Shown: piece after piece, positions 26,270 through 35,903 of the stretch | Position numbering within the stretch: position 1 is the stretch's first letter | How the letters are laid out: the number at the start of each line of letters is the position of its first letter | Assembly (NCBI RefSeq): GCF_002300165.1 | Contig: NZ_MLCE01000006.1 | Location: 62,001-126,000, forward strand | Direction: 5' to 3' | Source of the DNA: Streptomyces sp. Tue6028 | Lineage (GTDB): Bacteria > Actinomycetota > Actinomycetes > Streptomycetales > Streptomycetaceae | Length of the DNA stretch: 64,000 nucleotides | The notes under the pieces: model-generated | What the model saw: the letters and a program-made list of their open reading frames with translations, nothing else | Database searches by the model: none | Told to the model about the DNA's origin: nothing | Translations under genes and position numbers: made by a program

Positions 26270-28135
26270 ATGGACTTCGGCACGCAGGGCCCCGAGGCCC
26301 CGGCCGACCTCGCCTGGCTGCGAGGCGTGGACGCCTACACGATGGGCGCCTATCCGCAGGCGGAGGAGGAATTCCGTACCGCGGTCCGGATCGACCCGGG
26401 CATGGCGGACGGCTGGCTCGGCCTGCACGCGCTGCGCGTGGACACGACGACCGCGCTGCTGCGGATGTTCCGCCACCGCGACCGCTTCGGCGAGCAGCGC
26501 GCCCGCCACCGACGCACGCTCAACTCCTGGTACTGGCTCGGCTGGTGGGTCCAGCCGGTGCTGGAGAGCCCGCGCGACCTGCTGCTGGCGCACGCCTCGC
26601 ACTGGCTCGACGGACGCCATGTCCCGGAACTCGACCGGGCGTTGGCCAGCCTGCCGCCCGTGGACGCCGATCATCAGGTGCGGTTCCTGCACGCCTGTCG
26701 CGCCTATCTGGTCAAGGACTGGGAGCAGCTGGTCCGGCACACCGACCCGCTGATCGACGATCCGATGCTCGGCATAGAGGCCGGGCTCTTCGGCGGTATG
26801 GCGCGGGTGCGTCTGGAGATGTACGGGCAGGCGGAGCCGCTGCTCTCCTCCGCGCTGATGCGCTGCCGCAGCGAGCAGCCGCAGCGCAAGGAGCTGCGGT
26901 ACTGGCTGGCCCGGGCCCACGAGGGCACCGGACGGTCCGCCGCGGCGCTGCCGCTGTACCGGGCGGTGCACAGGGTCGACCCCTCCTTCATGGACACCTC
27001 GGCCCGGCTGGCGGCCATAGCCGAGGGCGACGGGTACGACGACGCCGCCGCCGACCTCGCGGCGATCAGCCTGGCCGGCATGGGACAGGACGTCATGGAG
27101 GGCCCGGACGGCGTGGACCCGCTGTTCGGCGTCGAGGGGCGGGACCTGAAGATCTCGGAGCCCGGACTCGCGCCACCGGGCGGGCTGCCGCCCGAGGCCG
27201 ACTCGGTGCGGGAGAAGGCCGTGCTGCCGGTGCAGCCGCTGCCCACGGGCCCGACCGACCCCGCGTTACTCGAGGAGGCGCTCGCCGAGCTGGAGCGCAT
27301 GGTGGGCCTGGAACCCGTGAAACGGCAGGTCAAGGCGCTGTCCGCGCAGCTGAACATGGCGCGGCTGCGGGCCGGTCAGGGCCTGCCGGTGCAGCCGCCG
27401 AAGCGGCACTTCGTCTTCTCCGGCCCGTCCGGCACCGGCAAGACCACCGTGGCCCGCATCCTCGGCCGGGTCTTCTACGCGCTCGGCCTCCTCGGCGGCG
27501 ACCATCTGGTGGAGGCCCAGCGCGCTGACCTGGTCGGCGAGTACCTGGGGCAGACCGCAGTGAAGGCCAACGAGCTGATCGACTCCGCGATCGGCGGCGT
27601 CCTCTTCGTGGACGAGGCGTACTCGCTGTCCAACTCCGGCTACGGCAAGGGCGACGCGTACGGCGACGAGGCCCTGCAGGTCCTGCTGAAGCGGGCCGAG
27701 GACAACCGCGACCACCTGGTCGTCATCCTCGCCGGCTACCCGGAGGGCATGGACCGCCTGCTGGCCGCCAACCCCGGTCTCTCCTCCCGGTTCACGACCC
27801 GCGTGGACTTCCCCTCCTACCGCCCCCTCGAACTCACCTCCATCGGAGAGGTGCTGGCCGCCGAGAACGGCGACGTCTGGGACGACGAGGCCCTCGACGA
27901 GCTCCGCTCCATCAGCGGTCACGTCGTCGACCAGGGCTGGATCGACGAGCTCGGCAACGGCCGCTTCCTGCGCACGCTGTACGAGAAGAGCTGCGCGTAC
28001 CGGGACCTGCGCCTGTCGGGCTACCCGGGGACCCCGTCGCGCGACGACCTGTCCACCCTGCGGCTGCCGGACCTGATGCAGGCGTACGGGGAGGTGCTCT
28101 CCGGCCGGGGACCCCAGGATCCGTCGGCGCTCTGA
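26270..28135 (+). CDS. EccA-like (CbxX/CfqX) AAA+ ATPase with N-terminal TPR region
   Basis: A 621-aa protein. Residues 1-280 are TPR-like (AYTMGAYPQAEEEFRTAVRIDPGMADGWLGLHAL and YWLARAHEGTGRSAAALPLYRAVHRVDP). After a Pro/Gly linker, residues about 345-610 are a CbxX/CfqX AAA+ domain: FSGPSGTGKTTVARILGRVF (Walker A), GGVLFVDEAYSL (Walker B), a sensor-like VILAGYPEGMDRLL and NPGLSSRF (arginine finger). This is the domain order of EccA of type VII secretion. No WXG70-type or other ecc gene is nearby, so a secretion role is unproven. ATG at 26270 after GGGGGGA. A TTCGGC-N18-TACGAT promoter lies at 26075-26104. Confidence 0.88.
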   Translation: MDFGTQGPEAPADLAWLRGVDAYTMGAYPQAEEEFRTAVRIDPGMADGWLGLHALRVDTTTALLRMFRHRDRFGEQRARHRRTLNSWYWLGWWVQPVLESPRDLLLAHASHWLDGRHVPELDRALASLPPVDADHQVRFLHACRAYLVKDWEQLVRHTDPLIDDPMLGIEAGLFGGMARVRLEMYGQAEPLLSSALMRCRSEQPQRKELRYWLARAHEGTGRSAAALPLYRAVHRVDPSFMDTSARLAAIAEGDGYDDAAADLAAISLAGMGQDVMEGPDGVDPLFGVEGRDLKISEPGLAPPGGLPPEADSVREKAVLPVQPLPTGPTDPALLEEALAELERMVGLEPVKRQVKALSAQLNMARLRAGQGLPVQPPKRHFVFSGPSGTGKTTVARILGRVFYALGLLGGDHLVEAQRADLVGEYLGQTAVKANELIDSAIGGVLFVDEAYSLSNSGYGKGDAYGDEALQVLLKRAEDNRDHLVVILAGYPEGMDRLLAANPGLSSRFTTRVDFPSYRPLELTSIGEVLAAENGDVWDDEALDELRSISGHVVDQGWIDELGNGRFLRTLYEKSCAYRDLRLSGYPGTPSRDDLSTLRLPDLMQAYGEVLSGRGPQDPSAL

Positions 28136-28191
28136 CCGCCCGCCGCACCCCGCTTCGGGTCGGCACCTCCGAGCCCGCCCATGAACGCGCG

Positions 28192-28223
28192 GTTCCCCGG
28201 GCCCCTGAAGGGGCACGGGGAAC
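28192..28223. terminator. Bidirectional terminator (Streptomyces intergenic palindrome)
   Basis: GTTCCCCG (28192-28199) pairs with CGGGGAAC (28216-28223), and GCCCCT/GGGGC extends the stem inside. It lies between the convergent AAA+ and CorC-like genes. The flank GGCGCGACAAGCCCCCA matches a palindrome family common between Streptomyces genes, variants of which also occur at 61.0 kb. Confidence 0.8.
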
Positions 28224-28274
28224 GGCGCGACAAGCCCCCACCGGCCCGCGGCCGAGCGGGAGGCCGGCGACGGC

Positions 28275-29363
28275 TCAGCTCGCCAGCGCCTCCTCCGGAG
28301 CCTCGCTCGGGCGCGGCTCCGAGACACGCAGCGGCGGGGCTTCCCGATGCGCCGGGTCGCGGACCTCGCCCACCAGCAGCTCCAGGACGTCCTCCAGCGC
28401 CACCAGCCCCAGGACCTTGCCGGACGCGTCGGCGACCTGAGCGAGGTGCGTGGCGGCGCGGCGCATCACCGTGAGGGCGTCGTCCAGGGGAAGTTCGGCC
28501 CGCAGGGTCGTCATCGGGCGCCACATCTGCTGCGGCACCGCCCGGTCGGAGTCCTCCAGGTCGAGGACGTCCTTCACGTGCAGGTAGCAGCCCATGAAGG
28601 CGCCGTTCTCGGCGACCACCGGGAAACGCGAGTAGCCGGTGCGGGCGGTGAGCGCGACGACCTGGCCGGGAGTGACCGAGGGATCCACCGTGATCAGCAG
28701 ATCGCTGTCCAGCAGGACGTCGGTGACCGGGCGGGAGCCCAGCTCCAGGGCGTCCTCCAGGCGCTCCTGCTCCTCGGGGTCGAGGAGACCGGCCTGGCCC
28801 GAGTCCTCGACGAGACGGTTGAGCTGTTCGCTGGTGAAGACCGCCTCGACCTCGTCCTTGGGCTCGACGCGGAACAGCTTGAGGATCACCCGCGCGCAGG
28901 CTCCCAGGGCGACGGTCACCGGACGGCACAGCCGCGCGAAGGCCACCAGACCGGGGCTGAGCCACAACGCGGTCTTCTCGGGCGCGGCCATCGCCAGGTT
29001 CTTCGGCACCATCTCGCCGATGACGAGGTGGAAGAAGACGACGAGGGCGAGCGCGATCACGTAGCCGAGCGGGTGGATCAGCCCGTCCGGCAGATGCGCC
29101 GCCTCGAAGACCGGCTCCAGCAGGTGGGCGACGGTCGGTTCGGCGACGGCGCCGAGCGTCAGCGAGCAGACGGTGATGCCGAACTGCGCGGCGGCCATCA
29201 TCTGCGGGAGGCGTTCGAGGCCGTACAGGACCTGCCGGGCCCGTGCGGTCCCGAGCGGTTCGATCTGGCTGCGCCGCACGGAGACCAGGGCGAACTCGGC
29301 ACCGACGAAGAAACCGTTGGCGAGCACCAGCAGGGCGGCGAAGAGAAGTTGGAGCACGCTCAT
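28275..29363 (-). CDS. CNNM/CorC-family (DUF21-CBS) membrane protein, short form
   Basis: A 362-aa protein: DUF21 membrane domain at about 1-190 (LQLLFAALLVLANGFFVGAEFALVSVRRSQIEPL, FFHLVIGEMVPKNLAMAAPE) and a CBS pair at about 210-325 (VTDVLLDSDLLITVDPSVTPGQVV, YSRFPVV, LGLVALEDVLELLVGEV). The C-terminal CorC_HlyC domain is missing; the last 25 residues are low-complexity. Family members are Mg2+ or Co2+ exporters. The ATG overlaps the upstream paralogue's stop by 4 nt (ATGA), so the two are coupled and may form a heterodimer. Confidence 0.9.
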   Translation of the reverse strand: MSVLQLLFAALLVLANGFFVGAEFALVSVRRSQIEPLGTARARQVLYGLERLPQMMAAAQFGITVCSLTLGAVAEPTVAHLLEPVFEAAHLPDGLIHPLGYVIALALVVFFHLVIGEMVPKNLAMAAPEKTALWLSPGLVAFARLCRPVTVALGACARVILKLFRVEPKDEVEAVFTSEQLNRLVEDSGQAGLLDPEEQERLEDALELGSRPVTDVLLDSDLLITVDPSVTPGQVVALTARTGYSRFPVVAENGAFMGCYLHVKDVLDLEDSDRAVPQQMWRPMTTLRAELPLDDALTVMRRAATHLAQVADASGKVLGLVALEDVLELLVGEVRDPAHREAPPLRVSEPRPSEAPEEALAS

Positions 29364-30691
29364 CGGACGGCCTCCGGGACGGGCGCGGTCCGCACCAGGC
29401 GGACGCGTTCGGCGCGGTAGTGCCCGACCTGGCGTACCGACAGACGCCAGCCCGGCAGTTCGGCCCGGTCGCCGGGGGCCGGGATCCGGCCGAGCAGATC
29501 GGCGACCAGGCCGGCCACGGTCTCGTAGGGTCCCTCGGGCACGTCGATGCCTATGCGCTGGAGGACGTCGACGCGGCAGCTGCCGTCGGCGTCCCACGCG
29601 GGCCTCCCGTCCTCGGGCGGGGCGGGGGCGAGCTCGGGGAGTTCGTTGAGGACGTCGTCGTGCTCGTCGTGGACCTCGCCGACGAGCTCCTCGACGATGT
29701 CCTCCAGGGTGACGACGCCCGCCGTACCGCCGTACTCGTCGACGACGACGGCGATGGGCTGTTCGCTGCGCAACTGTTCCAGCAGCGGCTGCACGGGCAG
29801 CGTCTCCGGGACGAGCAGCGGTGCCTGGGCGATCCGGCCCACCGGGGTGCGCCGCCGGTCGTGCGAGGGGATCGCCAGGGCGTCCTTGAGATGCACCATG
29901 CCGACGATCTCGTCGATCCGCTCCCGGTAGACGGGGAATCGGGACAGGCCGGTGGCGCGGGTGAGGTTGACGACGTCCTCGGCGGTCGCCGACGACTGGA
30001 GCGCGCTGACCTTCACGCGCGGCGTCATGACGTGCTGGGCCGTCAGGTCGGCCAGCGAGATGGTCCGCACGAACAGGTCCGCGGTGTCCTGCTCCAGGGC
30101 GCCGGCCTGTGCCGAGTGCCGGGCCAGGGAGACGAGTTCGCCGGGGGTACGGGCGGAGGCCAGCTCCTCGGCGGGTTCGACGCCCAGTGCGCGCACCAGC
30201 CGGTTGGCGACGGTGTTGAGCGCGGCGATCACCGGCCGGAAGAGCCGGGAGAACGCGTGCTGGGGGCCCGCGACGAAGCGGGCGACCTGGAGCGGCCTGG
30301 ACACCGCCCAGTTCTTGGGCACCAGCTCACCGACCACCATCTGCACGGCCGAGGCGAGCAGCATGCCGACGACCACGGCGACACCGGGCACGGCGCCTTC
30401 GGGGAGGCCGATCGCGGTGAACGGGCCGTGCAGCAGCTCGGCGAGCGCCGGTTCGGCGAGCATGCCGACCACGAGCGAGGTGATGGTGATGCCGAGCTGG
30501 GTGCCGGAGAGCTGGAAGGACAGCTCCTTGAGGGAGTCGACCACGGTACCGGCCCGTCGGTCGCCTTCGGCCGCGGCCTTCTCGGCGTCGGGGCGCTCGA
30601 CCGTGACGAGGCCGAACTCCGCCGCGACGAAGAAGCCGTTGGCGAGGATCAGCAGGAACGCCGCTCCCAGGAGCAGCAGGGGGATGGTCAT
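29360..30691 (-). CDS. CNNM/CorC-family (DUF21-CBS-CorC) membrane protein, full form
   Basis: A 443-aa paralogue with the complete architecture: DUF21 (about 1-195, LLLGAAFLLILANGFFVAAEFGLVTVERPDAEKAAAEG), CBS pair (about 210-335, VMTPRVKVSAL, GLSRFPVYRERIDEIVGMVHLKDAL, IAVVVDEYGGTAGVVTLEDIVEELVGEV) and a C-terminal CorC_HlyC domain (about 355-435, CRVDVLQRIGIDVPEGPYETVAGLVADLLGRIPAPGD). ATG at 30691. First gene of the two-gene unit; probable divalent cation efflux. The 200 nt upstream, to the PH domain gene, show no further gene. Confidence 0.92.
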   Translation of the reverse strand: MTIPLLLLGAAFLLILANGFFVAAEFGLVTVERPDAEKAAAEGDRRAGTVVDSLKELSFQLSGTQLGITITSLVVGMLAEPALAELLHGPFTAIGLPEGAVPGVAVVVGMLLASAVQMVVGELVPKNWAVSRPLQVARFVAGPQHAFSRLFRPVIAALNTVANRLVRALGVEPAEELASARTPGELVSLARHSAQAGALEQDTADLFVRTISLADLTAQHVMTPRVKVSALQSSATAEDVVNLTRATGLSRFPVYRERIDEIVGMVHLKDALAIPSHDRRRTPVGRIAQAPLLVPETLPVQPLLEQLRSEQPIAVVVDEYGGTAGVVTLEDIVEELVGEVHDEHDDVLNELPELAPAPPEDGRPAWDADGSCRVDVLQRIGIDVPEGPYETVAGLVADLLGRIPAPGDRAELPGWRLSVRQVGHYRAERVRLVRTAPVPEAVR

Positions 30692-30891
30692 GCCGCCGCC
30701 TCGGTATGTCGGGAGGGGGCGGCGCAGGTACTACAGGACGATCCGTCCATCGCTGGAGGGAGTCACTCCTCGGGTAGCAGGGGGCCTTGGAAACGCCGGG
30801 TGGCAGATCGAAGGCGGAGGCGCAACGAAAACGCCTCCGCCAACAGGTTAATCAAGACATGGGCCCTCGGGGCAGGGTGGAAGGGCGAGAG

Positions 30892-31368
30892 TCAGCCCTG
30901 ATGTTCGTCACGTCGTCCGTGCGGCTCGCCGATGGCCCGCGCCTCGGCGAGGGCGCGCAGGGCGCGGGCGTCCTCGATCGCGCGCTGTTTGGCGATGCCC
31001 GGCTGGATGCCGAGCGCGGGCAGGCTGGTGCCGTCGCTCAGGTTGAGGAACACCCAGGGGTCGCCGGGGCGCAGGTTGACCTGGAGGATCTCGGCCCACT
31101 CCAGGTGCCTGCTGCTGGCGATGTTGACCACCGTGACGCCGGTCTCGTCGGCGACGACCTTGGGCCGGGCGAGCAGCAGGAGTACGCCGAAGAGCAGCGC
31201 CGCGGTGAAGACGAAGCTGGTCCGCTCCCCCGGGCTGAGCTGTTCGAGGAGCAGGGCGACCGTCGTGATGACCACGAAGATCGCGGCTCCGCCGATGAGC
31301 AGCACGGCCCGGGTGCGGGACGGCCGGAAGGTGACGGGGAGCGCGGGAGGCGCGGAGTTGTCCGACAT
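30892..31368 (-). CDS. PH-domain membrane protein
   Basis: A 158-aa protein with two membrane helices (about 20-40 AVLLIGGAAIFVVITTVALLL; 50-68 FVFTAALLFGVLLLLAR) and then a bacterial PH-like domain (ADETGVTVVNIASSRHLEWAEILQVNLRPGDPWVFLNLSDGTSLPALGIQP). Function unknown; often found at the end of the his/rib operon in streptomycetes, as I recall. It starts 13 nt after the hisG stop and is therefore the last gene of the seven-gene unit behind the FMN riboswitch. Confidence 0.85.
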   Translation of the reverse strand: MSDNSAPPALPVTFRPSRTRAVLLIGGAAIFVVITTVALLLEQLSPGERTSFVFTAALLFGVLLLLARPKVVADETGVTVVNIASSRHLEWAEILQVNLRPGDPWVFLNLSDGTSLPALGIQPGIAKQRAIEDARALRALAEARAIGEPHGRRDEHQG

Positions 31369-31381
31369 GTTCAGCGTCCCG

Positions 31382-32239
31382 TCAGAGCCGGCAGGCGTGG
31401 ATGGCCGTGGTCAGGATGGCCCGCGCGCCGAGGGCGTACAGGTCGTCCATGATCCGCTGGGCCTCCTTGGCGGGGACCATGGCGCGGACGGCCACCCAGC
31501 CCTCGTTGTGCAGCGGCGAGATGGTCGGCGACTCCAGCCCCGGGGTGAGCGCGACGGCCTTCTCCAGGTGTTCGGCGCGGCAGTCGTAGTCCATCATCAC
31601 GTACGTCCGCGCGACCAGGACGCCCTGGAGGCGGCGCAGGAACTGCTGGACCTTGGGCTCGGCCTCCTCCGAGGTGTCGGCGCCGACGCGGCGGATGACG
31701 ACGGCCTCGGACTTCATGATCGGGTCGCCGAATACCTCCAGGCCCGCGTTGCGCAGCGAGGTGCCGGTCTCGACGACGTCCGCGATGACCTCGGCGACGC
31801 CCAGCTCGATGGCGGTCTCGACGGCGCCGTCGAGGTGGACGACGGAGGCGTCGATGCCGTGGTCGGCGAGGTGCTTGGCGACGATGCCCTCGTAGGAGGT
31901 GGCGACCGTCATGCCGGACAGGTCCGCTACGCCGTTCGCCGTACCGGGCTTGGTGGCGAAGCGGAAGGTGGAGCGGGCGAAGCCGAGCGGGAGGATCTCC
32001 TCCGCGTTGGCGCCCGAGTCGATGAGCAGGTCCCGGCCGGTGACGCCGATGTCGAGGCGGCCGGAGGAGACGTAGATCGCGATGTCGCGGGGGCGGAGGT
32101 AGAAGAACTCGACCTCGTTCTCCGGGTCGACGATCCGCAGCTCCTTGGACTCCCGGCGCTGCTGGTAGCCGGCCTCATGCAGCATGTCCGCCGCAGGGCC
32201 TGACAGGGAACCCTTGTTGGGGACGGCGATGCGCAGCAT
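31382..32239 (-). CDS. hisG: ATP phosphoribosyltransferase, long form
   Basis: A 285-aa enzyme of the first step of histidine synthesis: ATP + PRPP to phosphoribosyl-ATP. Catalytic domains 1-210 ([31 protein letters not shown]-like [52 protein letters not shown] for PRPP binding). Residues 215-285 form the regulatory ACT-like domain ([43 protein letters not shown]), so the enzyme should be inhibited by histidine and need no HisZ. It follows hisE after 51 nt. Confidence 0.97.
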   Translation of the reverse strand: [285 protein letters not shown]

Positions 32240-32290
32240 GAGGTCGGCTTCCTTCGTTCGTGCGTGTGGTGTGCGAATTGCTGGTGCGAC

Positions 32291-32563
32291 TCAGAGGTGG
32301 GCGTACACGTCGTCGAGGGAGATCCCGCGCGCGACCATCATCACCTGGACGTGGTAGAGCAGCTGCGAGATCTCCTCGGCGGCGGCGTCCTTGCCCTCGT
32401 ACTCGGCGGCCATCCAGACCTCTGCGGCCTCTTCGACGACCTTCTTGCCGATGGCATGGACACCCTTGCCGACCAGCTCGGCGGTACGCGAAGTGGCGGG
32501 GTCGCCGTTGGCGGCCTTGTGCTGGAGCTCGGTGAAGAGCTCCTCGAACGTCTTCTTGGACAT
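32291..32563 (-). CDS. hisE: Phosphoribosyl-ATP pyrophosphatase
   Basis: A 90-aa MazG-like enzyme catalysing the second step of histidine synthesis, phosphoribosyl-ATP to phosphoribosyl-AMP. Signature: [23 protein letters not shown] (metal-binding EExxE type) and [21 protein letters not shown] at 32563 ([10 protein letters not shown]) gives the standard length; a GTG 12 nt upstream is possible. Placed between ribH and hisG in one transcription unit. Confidence 0.96.
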   Translation of the reverse strand: MSKKTFEELFTELQHKAANGDPATSRTAELVGKGVHAIGKKVVEEAAEVWMAAEYEGKDAAAEEISQLLYHVQVMMVARGISLDDVYAHL

Positions 32564-32597
32564 GGTGCTGCCCACCCTACGCGCTCGTGGCCGTACC

Positions 32598-33083
32598 TCA
32601 GCGCCAGGGTTCGGATACTGAGCGGAGCGTGGCCGCCGTCGCCACGGCGGCGGTCACCGCCTCGTGGCCCTTGTCCTCGTTCGAGCCCTCGATGCCCGCG
32701 CGGTCCAGGGCCTGTTCCTCGGTGTCACAGGTCAGCACGCCGAAGCCGACGGGGACACCGGTGTCGATGGAGACCTGGGTGAGGCCCTGGGTGACCCCCT
32801 GGCACACGTAGTCGAAGTGGGGGGTCCCGCCGCGGATGACGACTCCGAGCGCGACGATCGCGTCGTAGCCGCGTCCGGCGAGGACCTTGGCGACGACCGG
32901 GAGCTCGAAGCTGCCGGGGACCCGCAGCAGGGTCGGCTCGTCGATCCCCAGCTCGTGCAGGGCGCGCAGCGCGCCGTCGACGAGGCCGTCCATCACCTTC
33001 TCGTGCCACTGTGCCGCGATGACCGCGACGCGCAGGTCGCCGCAGTTGCGTACGGACAGTTCGGGTGCACCCTTGCCGCTCAC
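32598..33083 (-). CDS. ribH: 6,7-dimethyl-8-ribityllumazine synthase
   Basis: A 161-aa lumazine synthase joining 5-amino-6-ribitylaminouracil and dihydroxybutanone phosphate. Conserved blocks: [63 protein letters not shown] (GxxHxD-type site, catalytic His) and [20 protein letters not shown]. It presumably forms a 60-mer or pentamers. It follows ribBA after 64 nt. Confidence 0.98.
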   Translation of the reverse strand: MSGKGAPELSVRNCGDLRVAVIAAQWHEKVMDGLVDGALRALHELGIDEPTLLRVPGSFELPVVAKVLAGRGYDAIVALGVVIRGGTPHFDYVCQGVTQGLTQVSIDTGVPVGFGVLTCDTEEQALDRAGIEGSNEDKGHEAVTAAVATAATLRSVSEPWR

Positions 33084-33147
33084 GTCTCTCCTCAGTGCCG
33101 CTGTGCTGTGTTGCCGTTGGTGCTGCTTGTTCGGTGGTGTTGCCGTG

Positions 33148-34485
33148 TTACTGGTTGCTGCAGGCCGACACGGTGGTCGTGTCGAGCCAGGGCAGATCGT
33201 GTCCCATCCGGTCCCGCTTGGTGCGCAGGTAGCGGAGGTTGTGCTCGCCCGCCTGGACGGGCATCGGCTCGCGTCCGGTGACCTGGAGGCCGTGCCGGAC
33301 GAGCGCGTCGGTCTTGTCGGGGTTGTTGGTCATCAGGCGCAGGCTCCGCACGCCGAGGTCCTCCAGGATCTGGGCGCTCGCGCCGTAGTCCCGGGCGTCG
33401 GCGGGCAGACCCAGCTCCAGGTTGGCGTCGAGGGTGTCCCGGCCGCGTTCCTGGAGTTCGTACGCGCGCAGTTTGGAGAGCAGCCCGATGCCGCGTCCCT
33501 CATGACCGCGCAGGTAGACCACGATGCCTCGGCCCTCGGCCTGGATGCGCTGCATGGACGTCTGGAGCTGGGGGCCGCAGTCGCAGCGCTGCGAGTGGAA
33601 GACGTCGCCGGTGAGGCACTCGGAGTGGACGCGGACGAGGACGTCCTCGCCGTCGCCGACGGTGCCGTGGACGAGGGCGACGTGCTCGACGCCGTCGACG
33701 GTGGAGCGATAGCCGTAGGCGGTGAACTCGCCGAAGGCGGTGGGCAGGTGCACCTCGGCCTCACGGCGCACGGTGGGCTCGGCCGACGGTCCCCCCTGCT
33801 CGGGCGGGGCCGAGAGCTTGAGGGAGCGCCGGTAGGCGATCAGGTCCTCGATGGAGATGATCGTCAGGCCGTGCTTGCGGGCGAACGGGATCAGCTCGGG
33901 CAGCCGGAGCATCCGGCCGTCCTCGCCGGCGATCTCGACGATCGCGCCGGCGGGGCGCAGTCCGGCGAGGCGGGCCAGGTCGACGGCGGCCTCGGTGTGG
34001 CCGTTGCGGACCAGGACACCGCCGGGCCTGGCGCGCAGCGGGAAGATGTGCCCGGGACGGACGAAGTCGTCGGCCTGGGCGGTCCCGTCGGCGAGGAGCT
34101 GAAGCGTGGTGGCCCGGTCGGACGCCGAGATGCCGGTGGTCACACCGTGGGCGGCGGAGGCGTCCACGGACACCGTGAACGCGGTCTTCATCGACTCGGT
34201 GTTGTCGTCGACCATCTGCGGGAGCCGGAGCCGGTCGAGTTCGTCGCCCTCCATGGGCGCGCAGATCAGGCCGCGGCACTCGCTCATCATGAAGGCGACG
34301 ATCTCGGGGGTCGCCTTCTCGGCCGCGATGACGAGGTCGCCCTCGTTCTCCCGGTCCTCGTCGTCGACGACCACGACGGGGCGGCCGGCCGCGATGTCGG
34401 CGATGGCCTGCTCGATCGGGTCGAGAGCGAAGTCGGAGGCATCCTGGTCGTGCCCGGTGCTGTACCAAACCGGCGCGGTTGTCAT
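33148..34485 (-). CDS. ribBA: Bifunctional DHBP synthase / GTP cyclohydrolase II
   Basis: A 445-aa fusion providing both riboflavin precursors. Residues about 20-215 are 3,4-dihydroxy-2-butanone-4-phosphate synthase ([58 protein letters not shown]). Residues about 220-425 are GTP cyclohydrolase II ([22 protein letters not shown] zinc site, [34 protein letters not shown]). ATG at 34485 overlaps the ribM stop by 4 nt with GGAAGGAG upstream. Both half-sites look intact. Confidence 0.98.
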   Translation of the reverse strand: MTTAPVWYSTGHDQDASDFALDPIEQAIADIAAGRPVVVVDDEDRENEGDLVIAAEKATPEIVAFMMSECRGLICAPMEGDELDRLRLPQMVDDNTESMKTAFTVSVDASAAHGVTTGISASDRATTLQLLADGTAQADDFVRPGHIFPLRARPGGVLVRNGHTEAAVDLARLAGLRPAGAIVEIAGEDGRMLRLPELIPFARKHGLTIISIEDLIAYRRSLKLSAPPEQGGPSAEPTVRREAEVHLPTAFGEFTAYGYRSTVDGVEHVALVHGTVGDGEDVLVRVHSECLTGDVFHSQRCDCGPQLQTSMQRIQAEGRGIVVYLRGHEGRGIGLLSKLRAYELQERGRDTLDANLELGLPADARDYGASAQILEDLGVRSLRLMTNNPDKTDALVRHGLQVTGREPMPVQAGEHNLRYLRTKRDRMGHDLPWLDTTTVSACSNQ

Positions 34486-35120
34486 GCCGGAGCTCCTTCC
34501 ATGACGGGCTGCCCGGCCTTTCGGGAGCGCAGCCACCAGTCGCGCATGCCCCACAGGACGAGCGCGCCGTACAGGACGTAGACGAATCCGGAGAAGGCGA
34601 AGCCGTTGGCGAAGTTCAGCGGTACGCCCACGACGTCGACGAGCAGCCAGGCGAACCAGAACTCGACCATGCCGCGCGCCTGGGCGTACATCGCCACGAT
34701 CGTGCCGACGAAGATGTACGCGTCCGGCCAGGGGTCCCAGGACAAGGACGGGTAGGCGAAGAACAGGCCGGCGACGGCGACCGTGCCGACGGCGGCGGCA
34801 CCGGCCATCGCCGCGCGTTCGCGCCAGGTGGCGAAGCGGACCGCGACGGAGCCGTCCTGGCCCTTGCCGCGGTTCCACTGCCACCAGCCGTACACGGCGA
34901 CGACCATGACGACGACCTGCTTGCCCGCGCTGCCGGAGTAGTGGGCGGTCGCGAAGGCCGCGAAGAGGATGACGCCCGAGACGAACTGGGCGGGCCAGCT
35001 CCATATGGAGCGCCGCCAGCCGAGGGCGAGGGCGATCAGACCGATCACGTTGCCCGCCATGTCCGACCACTTGATGTGCTGGTCGAACAGGACGAAGGCC
35101 TCGGAGTTGAGCCAGTTCAC
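34482..35120 (-). CDS. ribM: PnuC-family riboflavin transporter RibM
   Basis: A 212-aa membrane protein of the PnuC family with about 7 hydrophobic segments and the family pattern ([85 protein letters not shown]). PnuC proteins carry nicotinamide riboside, but family members inside FMN-riboswitch operons of Corynebacterium and Streptomyces are the riboflavin facilitator RibM, and context here is the same. Overlaps ribE and ribBA by 4 nt each. Confidence 0.9.
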   Translation of the reverse strand: MNWLNSEAFVLFDQHIKWSDMAGNVIGLIALALGWRRSIWSWPAQFVSGVILFAAFATAHYSGSAGKQVVVMVVAVYGWWQWNRGKGQDGSVAVRFATWRERAAMAGAAAVGTVAVAGLFFAYPSLSWDPWPDAYIFVGTIVAMYAQARGMVEFWFAWLLVDVVGVPLNFANGFAFSGFVYVLYGALVLWGMRDWWLRSRKAGQPVMEGAPA

Positions 35121-35752
35121 CGGGTGGCTCCCTCGGTGCCGGGCAGGCCGGCCGGCTGGTCACCGCGCCCGCCGAGCAGCCGCTCGACGTACTTGGCGAT
35201 CACGTCGACCTCGAGGTTGACCGGGTCGCCGGGCTGCTTGTGGCCGAGCGTGGTCAGGTCGAGGGTGGTGGGGATGAGGCTGACCGTGAAGTGGTCGGGG
35301 CCCGCGTCGACGACCGTGAGGCTGATGCCGTCCACGGTGATCGAACCCTTCTCGACCACGTAGCGGGAGAGGTCCGCGGGGAGCGAGATCTTGACGATCT
35401 CCCAGTTGTCGGACGGCTTGCGCTCGATGATCGAGCCGGTGCCGTCGACGTGCCCCTGCACGATGTGTCCGCCGAGGCGCTCGCCCACGGCCATGGGGCG
35501 TTCCAGGTTGACGCGGGAGCCGACGGCCAGGGCACCGAGGCTGGAGCGGTTCAGGGTCTCCGCCATGACGTCGGCGGTGAACTCGTCGCCCTCGTGCTCG
35601 ACCACCGTGAGACAGACGCCGTTGACGGCGATGGAGTCGCCGTGCTGCGCGCCCTGCGTGACGACGGGGCCGCGCAGACGAAAACGGGAGGCGTCGTCGA
35701 GGATCTCGACGGCGGTGACCTCACCCAGCTCTTCGACGATTCCGGTGAACAC
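35117..35752 (-). CDS. ribE: Riboflavin synthase, alpha subunit
   Basis: A 211-aa riboflavin synthase that dismutates two dimethylribityllumazines. The two lumazine-binding repeats are visible: [12 protein letters not shown]... [29 protein letters not shown] and [18 protein letters not shown]...HTTLGHKQ-type [36 protein letters not shown]. First gene after the FMN riboswitch; its stop overlaps the ribM start by 4 nt. Confidence 0.97.
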   Translation of the reverse strand: MFTGIVEELGEVTAVEILDDASRFRLRGPVVTQGAQHGDSIAVNGVCLTVVEHEGDEFTADVMAETLNRSSLGALAVGSRVNLERPMAVGERLGGHIVQGHVDGTGSIIERKPSDNWEIVKISLPADLSRYVVEKGSITVDGISLTVVDAGPDHFTVSLIPTTLDLTTLGHKQPGDPVNLEVDVIAKYVERLLGGRGDQPAGLPGTEGATR

Positions 35753-35903
35753 TTCCCGGGTCCTCCTGCCTCATGGGGCACGGACTCCGGGGCCTGTCGA
35801 TGACGACAGAATGAGCGGACGAGAACACCGGGAACGTCGCCGACAGGGACACGTCCGACAGGACGTGCCGCAACATACGGCGGCGCGCACGAATGCCCGC
35901 CCG

